Assembly (NCBI GenBank): GCA_905371865.1
Contig: CAJPNA010000003.1
Span: forward strand, 1-25,125
DNA length: 25,125 nt
Reading direction: 5' to 3'
Source of the DNA: an uncultured Carnobacterium sp.
Lineage (GTDB): Bacteria > Bacillota > Bacilli > Lactobacillales > Aerococcaceae
This document shows, piece after piece, positions 1 to 8,506 of the stretch (position 1 is its first letter; the number at the start of each line of letters is the position of its first letter). A model generated the notes under the pieces. That model did not search any database, was not told where the DNA came from, and saw only the letters and a program-made list of their open reading frames with translations. A program made the translations under genes and the position numbers.

Positions 1-254
1 GCCGTCAGGTAAATATTTACTGTGAAATTCCAAATCCAACAATTGTACAATCTATTTATAATTATTGTCATTTTGGGGATTATCAATCCATACAAGTTGA
101 AGCGAGAGAATTAGACGATGAGAAGTATGAACTAGTAATTCGGATTCAAAATGATGAAGAGATTGTCATTGAAAACTTAAAAAATTACATTCGTGAAACG
201 GAAAATCAAGTCGTAATAAAGCGTGTTAAATTACGGACTGAAGATGTGAACTAA
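1..254 (+). CDS. C-terminal end of an unidentified protein (5' truncated)
   Basis: An open frame enters from the left edge (first full codon at position 3) and stops with TAA at 252-254, giving about 83 residues. The peptide is acidic and soluble-looking, with alternating hydrophobic stretches (YELVIRIQ, VVIKRVKL) that suggest a small alpha/beta domain, and no membrane segment. I do not recognise it. It does not look like the S4-domain protein often found upstream of divIC in Firmicutes. An ACT-like regulatory tail, as at the end of some MgtC/SapB membrane proteins, is a weak guess only. A perfect intrinsic terminator follows 11 bases after the stop, so it is probably the last gene of its unit. 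Confidence 0.6.
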   Translation, partial: RQVNIYCEIPNPTIVQSIYNYCHFGDYQSIQVEARELDDEKYELVIRIQNDEEIVIENLKNYIRETENQVVIKRVKLRTEDVN

Positions 255-265
255 TTTTTTTCTTG

Positions 266-297
266 CCGCAGAGAGCTTCTCTGCGGTATTTATTTTT
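266..297 (+). terminator. Rho-independent terminator
   Basis: A perfect 9-bp stem (266-274 with 278-286, CCGCAGAGA/TCTCTGCGG) with loop GCT is followed by a T-rich tract at 287-297. It ends the transcript of the partial gene before the divIC promoter. Confidence 0.9.
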
Positions 298-389
298 AAA
301 GAAATCGTTTTTAAGAAATTTTAGAAGGAAAGTCCATCCTTAAAAAACAGGGATAATCATAAAAAAATAAAAAATTCTTAGTGTTATCA

Positions 390-418
390 TAGACGATAAG
401 GCTCATTCTTGTTATACT
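390..418 (+). promoter_or_regulatory. Putative sigma-A promoter of divIC
   Basis: TAGACG (390-395) and TATACT (413-418) are separated by 17 bases. It lies between the upstream terminator and the divIC ribosome binding site AAGGAG (437-442). Confidence 0.5.
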
Positions 419-451
419 CATTGTGTATAAGTTAAAAAGGAGACAATTAAG

Positions 452-895
452 GTGAAGCAACAAAATCAATCCACAAATTCGAATATCGTTTCTATCAACC
501 AAAAAAGAAAACAAAAAACTTCTTCGCCAGTTTGGAAAAGTCATTCACTAGTAACCAAACTGATTGTGATTGCATTAATTGCCATATCCGGAGTGATGAT
601 TGTCGGTATTGGGAATCAATTACAACAGGCGAATCAATTAGATCAAAAAATCGAAAAGGCAAAAGCTGAAAAAGAATTCGCTGAAAAACAAAAAGAATCT
701 TTAACACAGCAAGTTGAACTTCTTCAAAGCGATGAATACATTGCGAAGTTAGCGCGTAGTGAATACTATTTAAGCAAAAATGGTGAAATTATTTTTAGTA
801 CGCCTAACGACACTGCTGAAAACAAAGCGCAACAAGTCAAAGAAGAAGTGGAACAAGGGGAAACTGTTGTTAAAGTAACCACACAAAACCGATAA
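452..895 (+). CDS. divIC: DivIC/FtsB-like septum formation protein
   Basis: The 147-aa product has the DivIC layout: a basic cytoplasmic N-terminus, one membrane segment at about residues 34-54, a coiled coil at about 55-95 (rich in K, E and Q) and a short extracytoplasmic domain containing AKLARSEYYLSKNGEIIF, a typical DivIC/FtsB signature. In this family the protein joins FtsL and DivIB in the divisome and supports septal wall synthesis; that role is family knowledge. Translation starts at GTG 452, chosen because AAGGAG at 437-442 lies 9 bases upstream. The acidic, glutamine-rich tail after about residue 125 looks disordered. Its position ahead of the S1-domain gene and tilS is the classic Firmicutes order. 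Confidence 0.92.
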   Translation: MKQQNQSTNSNIVSINQKRKQKTSSPVWKSHSLVTKLIVIALIAISGVMIVGIGNQLQQANQLDQKIEKAKAEKEFAEKQKESLTQQVELLQSDEYIAKLARSEYYLSKNGEIIFSTPNDTAENKAQQVKEEVEQGETVVKVTTQNR

Positions 896-905
896 GGCAA
901 TGAAC

Positions 906-935
906 CCTTTTTATACGTGAGCGTGTATAAAAAGG
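906..935 (+). other. Perfect hairpin between divIC and the S1 gene
   Basis: Two 11-base arms (906-916 and 925-935, CCTTTTTATAC/GTATAAAAAGG) pair perfectly around an 8-base loop. No T-run follows, so it is not a standard terminator. It ends 9 bases before the S1-gene ribosome binding site (945-951). It could act as an mRNA processing or stability element, or as a binding site. Confidence 0.6.
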
Positions 936-963
936 ATAAAAATGAAGGAGGAACGCTTTTTAT

Positions 964-1458
964 ATGTCAATCGAAGTAGGAAACGTAATCCCAGGTAAAG
1001 TTACCGGAATTACAAATTTTGGAGTTTTTGTCGATTTAGGAAATCGTAAAACAGGTCTTGTTCACATCAGTGAGGTTTCAGATTCGTTTATCCAAGATAT
1101 CAAAGAAGTTTTGAAGGTTGGAGACGAAGTTAAAGTGAAAGTCATGACAATTGCTGACGACGGCAAAATTAGTTTATCGATTCGTCGTGCCGTTGATAAA
1201 CCAAAGGAAGATTCTGAAGACAAATCTAAAAACAAAAAAACTTTCACACCACGTAATCAAGATTCACAAGATTTCAAGAAAAATCGCTTTGCTGGGAAAT
1301 CAGCTGCTCCATATGAAAAGAAATCTCCTTCGCAATCAAAGGCAACTGATTTTGATTCATTAATGAGTTCCTTCTTGAAAGACTCTGAAGATCGTTTAAC
1401 TTCATTGAAACGTAACACTGAAGGGAAACGTGGAGGCCGTGGCGGTCGCCGTTCATAA
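964..1458 (+). CDS. S1-domain RNA-binding protein (YabR/GSP13-like)
   Basis: The 164-aa product has one S1 (OB-fold) domain at about residues 3-75, with the typical motifs GKVTGITNFGVFVDLG, GLVHISE and VKVKVMTIADDGKISLSIR. A basic, low-complexity tail follows and ends in an RG-rich run (GKRGGRGGRRS). Proteins of this type bind RNA or ribosomes and are linked to general stress and translation in Firmicutes; the exact role here is inferred. Translation starts at ATG 964, 12 bases after AAGGAGG (945-951). The gene lies 68 bases after divIC with a hairpin between them. A terminator follows its stop, so tilS is at least partly uncoupled from it. Confidence 0.9.
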   Translation: MSIEVGNVIPGKVTGITNFGVFVDLGNRKTGLVHISEVSDSFIQDIKEVLKVGDEVKVKVMTIADDGKISLSIRRAVDKPKEDSEDKSKNKKTFTPRNQDSQDFKKNRFAGKSAAPYEKKSPSQSKATDFDSLMSSFLKDSEDRLTSLKRNTEGKRGGRGGRRS

Positions 1459-1468
1459 TGACTATCCT

Positions 1469-1503
1469 AATCTCTTCTAGTGCATGCTAGAGGAGATTTT
1501 TTT
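1469..1503 (+). terminator. Rho-independent terminator after the S1 gene
   Basis: A 12-bp stem (1469-1480 with 1487-1498, one G-U pair) with loop TGCATG runs into seven T residues at 1497-1503. The GTG at 1480 in frame with tilS lies inside this stem and is not a credible start. Confidence 0.88.
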
Positions 1504-1521
1504 GACAGAAAGGAGAGACCT

Positions 1522-2895
1522 ATGCAACATCAATTTGCCAGCTTCTTTAGAAAAAGAGTACCTGAGTATACTCATCAAAAATATGTTCTCGCTGTATCGG
1601 GCGGAGTCGATTCGATGGTCTTGTTGAATGCGATGGCTCTCTTGTTCGAAGACGATGCGAAAAACCATATTGTGGTTGCGCATGTGAACTATGGACTTCG
1701 AGCACAATCGATGGATGAAGAACAATTAGTCCGTCGTTTTTGTAAATCGCGTCAAATTCCATTTGAAATAAAAAATTGGAAGGAAACGAAGGAAGAAAAA
1801 GCTTCAGAAAGTATCTTAAGAAATTTTCGTTATGAATTTTTTAAGGAAGTTTTAAAGAATCATCAAGCCCATTATTTAGTATTAGCACATCACCAAGATG
1901 ATCAACTCGAAACCATTTTAATGAAGTGGTCTAGAGGAAGTACATTGGAAGGATTGTCTGGGATGAAGGAAATTCGTCAGGTGAAAGGAATGACGATTTT
2001 ACGCCCCTTCCTATCACTGGATAAAAAAGAGTTATACCAAGAAGCCGAAACACATCAAGTTCCTTATTTAGAGGACGAATCGAACGAATCGGACAATTAT
2101 ACAAGAAATAGATATCGTCATCATGTGGTTCCTTTCCTAAAGGAGGAAAATCCAAATGCCGGAAGTCACTTCCAAAAGAGTGCACAGATGATTGCGGATG
2201 CCGTGGCCTGCTTAATGCCAATTTTAGAGGAAAAACAGGAGCTGTTATTCCAAAAAGGAAAGAAAAGAGTTTTATTCCACCGCGAAGCATTCCTAAAGGA
2301 ACCTGTAGAAATGCAACGATTACTCTTGCAACAAGTTCTCATCCAAATGGATACAACGATTTCAGTTGTCCAGATGGAACAAATTTTGGAAAAGATAGGT
2401 TCGAATAAAGCGCAGCTCACTCTAGATTTGTCAAATGGATGGAAGTTTAAGAAACGTTATGAAGAATGTTCATTTGAAAAAGGAAGACCTAGAGTCGTTC
2501 CAAATATTGAATACGTACTCTTCAAGCCAGAGGATACATTAATTCGTCCAAATGAAGATGAACAAATTTTGCTTACAACAGGGAAGACGTCTTCAGAATT
2601 TGCTTTTCCAGTGAATAAAGAGGATTTTCCACTAACCATTCGTCATGCAAAAGCTGGAGATAAAATTGCACTGAATGCAGAAGGAACGAAACATCAAAAA
2701 ATTTCCAGATGGTTTATCAATTCAAAGATTCCGCTTGAAGAACGAAAACAAATTTGGGTCGTCGAGGATGCTACAAAAAAAATTCGTGCAATTTTAGGTT
2801 ATCGCTATGCTCATCCGTTGTCCTTTGAGGAGGAAACTGGTAAAATGATTCTATCTTACGAAAACAAAACGAGGTGCACACATGTTAAAAAATGA
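1522..2895 (+). CDS. tilS: tRNA(Ile)-lysidine synthase
   Basis: The 457-aa product carries the PP-loop ATP pyrophosphatase motif SGGVDS at residues 26-31 and the family signature [14 protein letters not shown]. TilS attaches lysine to C34 of the CAU-anticodon isoleucine tRNA, changing its codon reading from AUG to AUA. Residues after about 220 form the substrate-binding and C-terminal domains (ending near [10 protein letters not shown]). I chose ATG 1522 because AAAGGAG (1509-1515) lies 6 bases upstream and because the longer frame from GTG 1480 begins inside a terminator stem. The 3' end overlaps hpt by 14 bases, which suggests translational coupling, a conserved arrangement in this block. 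Confidence 0.95.
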   Translation: MQHQFASFFRKRVPEYTHQKYVLAVSGGVDSMVLLNAMALLFEDDAKNHIVVAHVNYGLRAQSMDEEQLVRRFCKSRQIPFEIKNWKETKEEKASESILRNFRYEFFKEVLKNHQAHYLVLAHHQDDQLETILMKWSRGSTLEGLSGMKEIRQVKGMTILRPFLSLDKKELYQEAETHQVPYLEDESNESDNYTRNRYRHHVVPFLKEENPNAGSHFQKSAQMIADAVACLMPILEEKQELLFQKGKKRVLFHREAFLKEPVEMQRLLLQQVLIQMDTTISVVQMEQILEKIGSNKAQLTLDLSNGWKFKKRYEECSFEKGRPRVVPNIEYVLFKPEDTLIRPNEDEQILLTTGKTSSEFAFPVNKEDFPLTIRHAKAGDKIALNAEGTKHQKISRWFINSKIPLEERKQIWVVEDATKKIRAILGYRYAHPLSFEEETGKMILSYENKTRCTHVKK

Positions 2896-3424
2896 TATGG
2901 CAGAAATTTTAGTATCAGAAGAACAATTACAAGAAACAATCAAGAAATTAGGTGCTACTTTAGCGGATGATTACCGTGGGAAAGATCCGTTAGTCATTTG
3001 TATTCTTAAGGGTGCTATTTTCTTTATGGCAGATTTAGTTCGTGCGATGGACTGTAACTTAGAAATTGATTTCATGGATGTATCTAGTTATGGAAATGAA
3101 TTTGAATCAAGTGGAGAAGTCCGTATTTTGAAAGACTTAGGTCAAAGCGTTAAAGATCGCCACGTAATTATCGTAGAAGACATTATCGATACTGGTCGTA
3201 CTTTATCTCATATAGTTGAACTTTTAAAACACCGTCAAGCAGCAAGTGTAAAAGTGGTCACTTTATTAGATAAACCGGAACGTCGTGAAGAAGCCATCGA
3301 AGCAGATTATGTTGGAATTGAAGTTCCAAATAAATTTGTTGTAGGTTATGGATTGGACTTCAAACAATTTTATCGTAATCTCCCTTGTATCGGCGTATTG
3401 AAACCAGAATTCTACGAAAATTAA
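2882..3424 (+). CDS. hpt: Hypoxanthine phosphoribosyltransferase
   Basis: The 180-aa product is a type I phosphoribosyltransferase that salvages hypoxanthine (and guanine) with PRPP to give IMP or GMP. The PRPP-binding motif [11 protein letters not shown] spans residues 98-108, with the acidic pair E99-D100. Other family blocks are [15 protein letters not shown] and the FVVGYGLDF segment near residue 150. The start ATG 2882 lies inside tilS and is preceded by GAGGTG (2870-2875), so translation is probably coupled. Length and start match lactic acid bacterial Hpt. The tilS-hpt-ftsH order is typical. A promoter-like sequence follows the stop, so ftsH need not depend on this transcript. Confidence 0.95.
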   Translation: MLKNDMAEILVSEEQLQETIKKLGATLADDYRGKDPLVICILKGAIFFMADLVRAMDCNLEIDFMDVSSYGNEFESSGEVRILKDLGQSVKDRHVIIVEDIIDTGRTLSHIVELLKHRQAASVKVVTLLDKPERREEAIEADYVGIEVPNKFVVGYGLDFKQFYRNLPCIGVLKPEFYEN

Positions 3425-3440
3425 GAATGAGTTAAACTAT

Positions 3441-3469
3441 TCGTCAATAAAAGTCAAATATGTTATGAT
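3441..3469 (+). promoter_or_regulatory. Putative promoter of ftsH
   Basis: TCGTCA (3441-3446) and TATGAT (3464-3469) are 17 bases apart in the hpt-ftsH gap. A short hairpin (3497-3502 with 3507-3512) lies between it and the ribosome binding site GAGGAGG (3515-3521). Confidence 0.5.
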
Positions 3470-3525
3470 GGAGCGGTAGTTAAGAATACTATCGTTCTTC
3501 TTTTTTAAGAAGATGAGGAGGTCCA

Positions 3526-5631
3526 ATGAATACAAATAATAACCGATCAATTTTTAGATCAAGTTTACTATATATGCTTATTTTCGGTGCGATTGTCATT
3601 TTTGTAGGAATGTTCAATGGCAATTCGAAAGGCTCTGTAGCAGATATTTCTTATACAGAATTTATGCAAAGTTTGAAAAAAGGCGAAATTAAAGAATTAA
3701 AAATGCAATATTCAAACTCTGTTTATACGATTACTGGGGAATATACAGATCCTAAGGAACAAACTACAGAGGAAGCTAAAAATCAAAAAGGATTATCAAT
3801 TTTTGATAATCGTTCTACAAAGAGTACACAATTCAAAACAACAGTATTGCCAAATGACTCTACTATAAAAGAAATTAATGAAGCTGCTCAATCAAAAAAC
3901 ACAAAAGTGGAATCTTTACCAGAAAGTTCTACAGGAGTATGGATTGCAGCACTGATCCAAGTGGTTATTCCGCTGGGAATCTTGGGCTTCTTGCTTTATA
4001 GCATGTTTATGAGCCAAGGTGGTCAAGGTGGACGTAACAATCCAATGAACTTCGGTAAGAGCCGTGCAACCAATCAGAAGAAACAAAACGTAAAAGTGCG
4101 CTTCTCTGATGTAGCCGGTGCTGAAGAAGAAAAACAAGAGCTTGTAGAAGTGGTAGAATTCTTAAAAGACCCACGTAAATTTACAGCGCTTGGTGCTCGT
4201 ATTCCTGCCGGAGTACTTCTTGAGGGCCCTCCAGGAACAGGGAAAACCCTTCTTGCAAAAGCCGTTGCCGGTGAAGCAAACGTACCTTTCTTCTCGATTT
4301 CAGGTTCTGAATTCGTAGAAATGTTTGTAGGGGTTGGGGCAAGCCGTGTTCGTGACTTATTCGAAAACGCGAAGAAAAATGCTCCAGCAATTATCTTTAT
4401 TGATGAAATCGATGCCGTTGGTCGTCAACGTGGTGCAGGAATGGGTGGCGGACACGACGAACGTGAACAAACATTAAACCAATTGCTCGTTGAAATGGAC
4501 GGATTCGAAGGAACAGAGGGAATTATCGTGATTGCCGCAACGAACCGTTCAGACGTATTAGACCCAGCCTTACTTCGTCCAGGACGTTTTGACCGTCAAA
4601 TCTTAGTAGGTCGTCCAGATGTGAAAGGCCGTGAAGCGATTCTAAAAGTACACGCACGCAATAAGAAACTTGCAAAAGACGTGGACTTAAAAGTAATTGC
4701 ACAACAAACTCCAGGATTCTCTGGAGCAGAGCTTGAAAACTTGTTAAACGAAGCAGCTTTAGTAGCGGCTCGTCGTGATAAAACAGCCATTGACGCTTTA
4801 GACGTGGATGAAGCACATGACCGTGTAATTGCTGGTCCAGCCAAAAAAGACCGTGCTATCAGCAAGAAAGAACGCGAAATGGTGGCTTACCACGAGGCAG
4901 GTCATACAATTGTTGGTATGGTCTTAAGCGATGCACGTGTGGTTCATAAAGTAACGATTGTCCCTCGTGGACGTGCTGGCGGATATGCCATCATGCTTCC
5001 AAAAGAAGATCGTTTCTTAATGACAAAAGAAGAACTGTTCGAACAAGTAGTTGGACTGCTTGGTGGTCGTGCTGCTGAAGAGTTTATCTTTGGCGTGAAG
5101 ACTACTGGAGCAAGTAACGACTTTGAACAAGCAACAGCTATCGTTCGTAGCATGATTACAGAGTACGGAATGGTGGACGAATTAGGAACGGTTCAATACG
5201 AAGGAAATCATCAAGTATTTATCGGACGTGACTATGGTCAAACAAAAGGTTACTCAGATCAAGTGGCGTTTGAAATTGACAATGCAGTACGTCGTATCAT
5301 GAAAGAAGCGCATGAAAAAGCTCTTCAAATTCTTGAAGAACATAAAGACCAATTAGAATTAATTGCTCAAAAACTTCTAGAATTAGAAACATTAGATGAA
5401 CGTACAATCAAATCACTTTTTGAAACAGGTGAAATGCCAGCTACAATCGTGGAAGATGAATATCCAAGCGAATCAGAAGCGGCAAGTTTTGAAGAAACAA
5501 AAAAAGCCTTAGCAAAACGTGATGCAAAACAAGCAGAAGGTAAAGAAAATCCAAAAGAGGACGAGGAAGTGGAAGTAGCAGATGTTACGCCAGCTCCAAG
5601 CGAACTTGAGGATGAAAACAAAGAAGAATAA
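3526..5631 (+). CDS. ftsH: ATP-dependent zinc metalloprotease FtsH
   Basis: The 701-aa membrane-bound AAA+ protease degrades damaged or regulatory membrane and cytosolic proteins. A membrane segment at about residues 11-29, an extracytoplasmic domain and a second membrane segment at about 138-161 precede the ATPase domain. Walker A is GPPGTGKT at 234-241, Walker B is IIFIDEID at 289-296, and the second region of homology is near [21 protein letters not shown]. The zinc motif HEAGH is at 456-460, and the third ligand is probably D532 in TTGASND. All catalytic residues are present. The tail after about residue 640 is highly acidic, as in other lactic acid bacterial FtsH. It has its own putative promoter and is followed by a terminator. 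Confidence 0.98.
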   Translation: MNTNNNRSIFRSSLLYMLIFGAIVIFVGMFNGNSKGSVADISYTEFMQSLKKGEIKELKMQYSNSVYTITGEYTDPKEQTTEEAKNQKGLSIFDNRSTKSTQFKTTVLPNDSTIKEINEAAQSKNTKVESLPESSTGVWIAALIQVVIPLGILGFLLYSMFMSQGGQGGRNNPMNFGKSRATNQKKQNVKVRFSDVAGAEEEKQELVEVVEFLKDPRKFTALGARIPAGVLLEGPPGTGKTLLAKAVAGEANVPFFSISGSEFVEMFVGVGASRVRDLFENAKKNAPAIIFIDEIDAVGRQRGAGMGGGHDEREQTLNQLLVEMDGFEGTEGIIVIAATNRSDVLDPALLRPGRFDRQILVGRPDVKGREAILKVHARNKKLAKDVDLKVIAQQTPGFSGAELENLLNEAALVAARRDKTAIDALDVDEAHDRVIAGPAKKDRAISKKEREMVAYHEAGHTIVGMVLSDARVVHKVTIVPRGRAGGYAIMLPKEDRFLMTKEELFEQVVGLLGGRAAEEFIFGVKTTGASNDFEQATAIVRSMITEYGMVDELGTVQYEGNHQVFIGRDYGQTKGYSDQVAFEIDNAVRRIMKEAHEKALQILEEHKDQLELIAQKLLELETLDERTIKSLFETGEMPATIVEDEYPSESEAASFEETKKALAKRDAKQAEGKENPKEDEEVEVADVTPAPSELEDENKEE

Positions 5632-5642
5632 TAGAAAGAAAA

Positions 5643-5678
5643 AGAGAGCTGAGGCTGTTGTCACAGCTCTTTTCTTTT
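5643..5678 (+). terminator. Rho-independent terminator after ftsH
   Basis: The stem AGAGCTG (5645-5651) pairs with CAGCTCT (5664-5670), extended by weak outer pairs and followed by a T-rich tract. hslO begins only 17 bases later, so some read-through into it is likely. Confidence 0.7.
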
Positions 5679-5694
5679 AAAAAAGGAGAAACAA

Positions 5695-6588
5695 ATGGCA
5701 GATTCATTATTAAAAGTATTAGCATTCAATGATGAGGTTAAAGCCGTTGCTATGGTAGCAACAGATGCAATTGCAGAGGCCCAACGCAGACACGGAACTT
5801 GGAGTTCTGCAACAGCAGCGCTTGGACGTACGATCATCGGAACGCAATTATTAGCAAGCAGTTTAAAAGGCGACGAACGCATCACGGTTCAAGTGAATGG
5901 GGATGGCCCTGGTGGAAAAATCATGGCCGATGCGAATGGCCGCGGGGAAATGCGTGGTTATATCACGAATCCTCATGTCAGCCTTGAGTTAAACGACAAA
6001 GGAAAATTAGATGTCCGTGGGGTTGTTGGAACAAATGGAACCATTACCGTTATCAAAGACTTAAACATGAGAGAACCGTTTTCTGGTCAAGTGCCCATTG
6101 TGGACGGGGAACTCGGAATGGACTTTACGTATTACTTAGCAGTTTCAGAACAAATTAATGGAGCTGTTGGGGTATCCGTTCTTGTCAATCCAGATGAAAC
6201 GGTTCGTGCAGCAGGTGGCTTTATGATTCAATTATTGCCAGGAGCTAGCGAAGCGACGATTTCAGAAATTGAACGTCGTATTAACGAAATTCCAATGGTC
6301 TCAAAATTGATTGACCAACAAGAACAACCGCGCGATATTTTAAATCGATTATTAGGTTCGGAAAACATTCGTGAATTAGAAGAGATGCCTGTGAAGTTCC
6401 ATTGCGGCTGTACGCGTGAACGTTTCAGTGCAGGATTGATGTCGATTGGAGTAGATGACTTACAACATCTCATTGACGAAGATCACGGTGCAGAAGTGGT
6501 GTGTCATTTCTGTGGCGAAAAATATCATTTCGAAGAAGCTGAACTACAAAGCTTAATTGATGAGATTAAATCTCAACGCGAGAAATAA
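5695..6588 (+). CDS. hslO: Redox-regulated chaperone Hsp33
   Basis: The 297-aa product is a cytosolic holdase chaperone activated when oxidation releases a zinc ion bound by four cysteines. They are all present as C237-x-C239 and C270-x-x-C273 in the C-terminal redox switch. The N-terminal part has the Hsp33 core with TAALGRTIIGTQLLASSLK and VQVNGDGPGG. Translation starts at ATG 5695, 6 bases after AAGGAG (5683-5688). Its place directly after ftsH is conserved in Lactobacillales and puts two protein quality-control functions side by side. A strong terminator follows. Confidence 0.97.
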   Translation: MADSLLKVLAFNDEVKAVAMVATDAIAEAQRRHGTWSSATAALGRTIIGTQLLASSLKGDERITVQVNGDGPGGKIMADANGRGEMRGYITNPHVSLELNDKGKLDVRGVVGTNGTITVIKDLNMREPFSGQVPIVDGELGMDFTYYLAVSEQINGAVGVSVLVNPDETVRAAGGFMIQLLPGASEATISEIERRINEIPMVSKLIDQQEQPRDILNRLLGSENIRELEEMPVKFHCGCTRERFSAGLMSIGVDDLQHLIDEDHGAEVVCHFCGEKYHFEEAELQSLIDEIKSQREK

Positions 6589-6593
6589 GGATT

Positions 6594-6631
6594 AAAGCTT
6601 TAAACACTGCTTGGGTGTTTAGAGCTTTTTT
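6594..6631 (+). terminator. Rho-independent terminator after hslO
   Basis: A 14-bp stem (6594-6607 with 6615-6628, one G-U pair) is followed by T residues. It closes the housekeeping block. Confidence 0.9.
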
Positions 6632-6701
6632 GGTTTATCTGGCTGTATGAATGCTTGATTTTTCTGCTGTTTTAAAGTGCAACTGAAGGTGCAACCATTA
6701 G

Positions 6702-6730
6702 TTGACAAAAAAGTTAGGAGGCTGTATTTT
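6702..6730 (+). promoter_or_regulatory. Putative promoter of the XRE regulator gene
   Basis: A consensus -35 TTGACA (6702-6707) is 17 bases from TATTTT (6725-6730). The ribosome binding site AAGGAGG is at 6768-6774. Confidence 0.6.
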
Positions 6731-6782
6731 CAAGTTGAGATAAAATTGTTAGGATTAGAATAGAATAAAGGAGGATGAAATG

Positions 6783-7280
6783 ATGAAACTCGCTGAAAAA
6801 ATATATCATCTTAGAAAAGAAAAAGGATGGTCACAAGAAACGTTAGCGGAACAAATTAAAGTTTCCCGTCAAAGCATTTCTAAATGGGAATCCGGTCAAG
6901 CTCTTCCAGAAATCGAGAAGATTATTGAGTTAAGTACTATCTTTCAAGTAACGACAGATTACTTGCTCTTAGAAGAAAATACGACTAAAAGTCAAAAAAT
7001 CGAACTGACTGAAGATGAAAAAGACAAGTATTATAAAGAAGTGAAGTCTTTTGGTCGCTGGCAGGTCATTCATATTTTTGTAGTCGCGTTGGCAATCTAT
7101 CTTGTTTTTGCTGGGGCCAGCTTCCCTGATGAATTTACTACATGGATTTGGTTAACCTTCATTCTTTTAATCGCTTCTGCACTTGCCATTCGTAAAGCTT
7201 TAACGATAAAAAAACAGTACTTAGATAAAGTGATTGGGAATGAAGAAGATTCCAATCAAAACAACGCTACAACTGAATAG
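6783..7280 (+). CDS. XRE-family regulator with C-terminal membrane segments
   Basis: The 165-aa product has an N-terminal Cro/C1-type helix-turn-helix ([20 protein letters not shown], then [15 protein letters not shown]) within residues 1-60. After a charged linker there are two probable membrane segments, about residues 90-108 ([17 protein letters not shown]) and 113-134 ([16 protein letters not shown]). Such membrane-anchored XRE proteins are common in Firmicutes, often next to membrane or transport genes, but the signal is unknown here. AAGGAGG (6768-6774) is 8 bases from ATG 6783 and only 5 from the overlapping ATG 6780, so I prefer 6783; the choice changes one residue. The downstream paralogous membrane proteins may or may not be its targets. 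Confidence 0.85.
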   Translation: MKLAEKIYHLRKEKGWSQETLAEQIKVSRQSISKWESGQALPEIEKIIELSTIFQVTTDYLLLEENTTKSQKIELTEDEKDKYYKEVKSFGRWQVIHIFVVALAIYLVFAGASFPDEFTTWIWLTFILLIASALAIRKALTIKKQYLDKVIGNEEDSNQNNATTE

Positions 7281-7289
7281 AACGATTTG

Positions 7290-7335
7290 AAGGCTGCATC
7301 TCGGGGGGATTATCTTAGAGGGCAGCCTCTTTCAT
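7290..7335 (+). terminator. Probable terminator after the XRE gene
   Basis: AGGCTGC (7291-7297) pairs with GCAGCCT (7322-7328), with extra inner pairing, followed by a short pyrimidine-rich tail. The T-run is weak. Confidence 0.6.
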
Positions 7336-7406
7336 TCCAATGATAGACTATATTATCAGATGTTTTTTTACTTCTTTTAATTTATAATGGGTTGAACAGT
7401 TTATTT

Positions 7407-7435
7407 TTGAATCATTTGTTTCCTATCCATATATA
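7407..7435 (+). promoter_or_regulatory. Putative promoter of the paralogous membrane-protein pair
   Basis: TTGAAT (7407-7412) and TATATA (7430-7435) are 17 bases apart. A second -10-like TATAAT lies at 7383-7388 without a clear -35. Confidence 0.45.
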
Positions 7436-7486
7436 CAATCAATATTCATTCTGTATAGGAACAAACTTAAGGAAGTGGAGTTAGTA

Positions 7487-8440
7487 GTGCATAAAGGATA
7501 TTTAAGAAGAACGCTCTCCCTCTGGTGTGCAGCTCTTGTCTTAGCAATGATAGGAATTTTCTTTCTGTTTGGAACCGTGAAAGGATACATGGAAGGAGAG
7601 GCGCTCTATAAGGCGGGGGATATTTATCATTTGAATCATGCGGGAACGTCCGTTGCGATTCGTGTGTTGGATATAGACTTAGAGGCCGTCACTTACGATG
7701 CAAACGAATATTATTTAGTAAAGCATGAAAAAGGGGTTACACCTCTTCAAGCAAAGTCCAATGACATTCAGCAGTTATTGGATTTGAAAAAAGAGAATCC
7801 AAAGGGATGGGAGCCTTTAAGAGATAAGAGTATTTATTTAAATGTTCGTGTAACACCAGCAGTGACGAAAGGTCGTAGAGGGAGTACTACCGTCCATATA
7901 CCAGCAGCATTGATAAAAGCAATTATGACCCAATATCAGAAAGGAACGCTAGGAAACACATTAGAACTAGATTTCCTTCATTATTTAACACTGACATCTT
8001 TTACAAATCGTATAGTGGAGACGGCGGTTACTCTTTTTGTCATTTTAATAGCACTAGCATACTTTTACGGTGCGTATAAACGAGTACGGTCTTTGAAGGA
8101 ACATTACGAGATGTTCGATAAAGAGTTTCCGAGATATGCACTAAATATGAAGTCTTTACCAATGGATGCAGATTTTCATGATCCTATTCTAAAAGTACTG
8201 GTGAAGGATCACAAATTAGTTTGCTATAATAACGATTTTAGAGTGATTAAGCTACGTGAAGTACGAAATGTTGAAGTTCGTCGCCAATTGGCAAAAAGCA
8301 GTGTTACCTATGCCATTGATTTTGGATTTAGAGGGAATAAGAAAGTAACCATTCAATTGAAGAATCGTCTAGAAGATGTTCGCCAATTAGTGGAGTATTT
8401 GAATGAAAAAGAAGGAACCAAAATATCAATATCGTTTTAA
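7487..8440 (+). CDS. Membrane protein of unknown family, paralogue 1
   Basis: The 317-aa product has a membrane segment at about residues 9-30, a probable extracytoplasmic domain of about 145 residues, a second membrane segment at about 176-196 and a C-terminal cytoplasmic domain of about 115 residues. I do not recognise the family. It is clearly paralogous to the next gene: both begin with MHKG-x-LRRT (the initiating GTG reads as M) and share VLDID, YYLVKH and VLVKD followed by FRV. I placed the start at GTG 7487 from that alignment; GTGGAG at 7475-7480 may serve as ribosome binding site. The in-frame GTG at 7475 sits directly against AAGGAA and is unlikely to be used. No catalytic motif is visible. 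Confidence 0.75.
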   Translation: MHKGYLRRTLSLWCAALVLAMIGIFFLFGTVKGYMEGEALYKAGDIYHLNHAGTSVAIRVLDIDLEAVTYDANEYYLVKHEKGVTPLQAKSNDIQQLLDLKKENPKGWEPLRDKSIYLNVRVTPAVTKGRRGSTTVHIPAALIKAIMTQYQKGTLGNTLELDFLHYLTLTSFTNRIVETAVTLFVILIALAYFYGAYKRVRSLKEHYEMFDKEFPRYALNMKSLPMDADFHDPILKVLVKDHKLVCYNNDFRVIKLREVRNVEVRRQLAKSSVTYAIDFGFRGNKKVTIQLKNRLEDVRQLVEYLNEKEGTKISISF

Positions 8441-8506
8441 TAGTAGTGGATATGCGGTTCAAAGAAGATGAGTTAAAAATTTCAATAGAAAGTAAGAGGG
8501 GCCAGG

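Noticed and set aside
1480..1521. GTG at 1480 as the tilS start
   Set aside because: It lies in the terminator stem and has no ribosome binding site; ATG 1522 has a good one.
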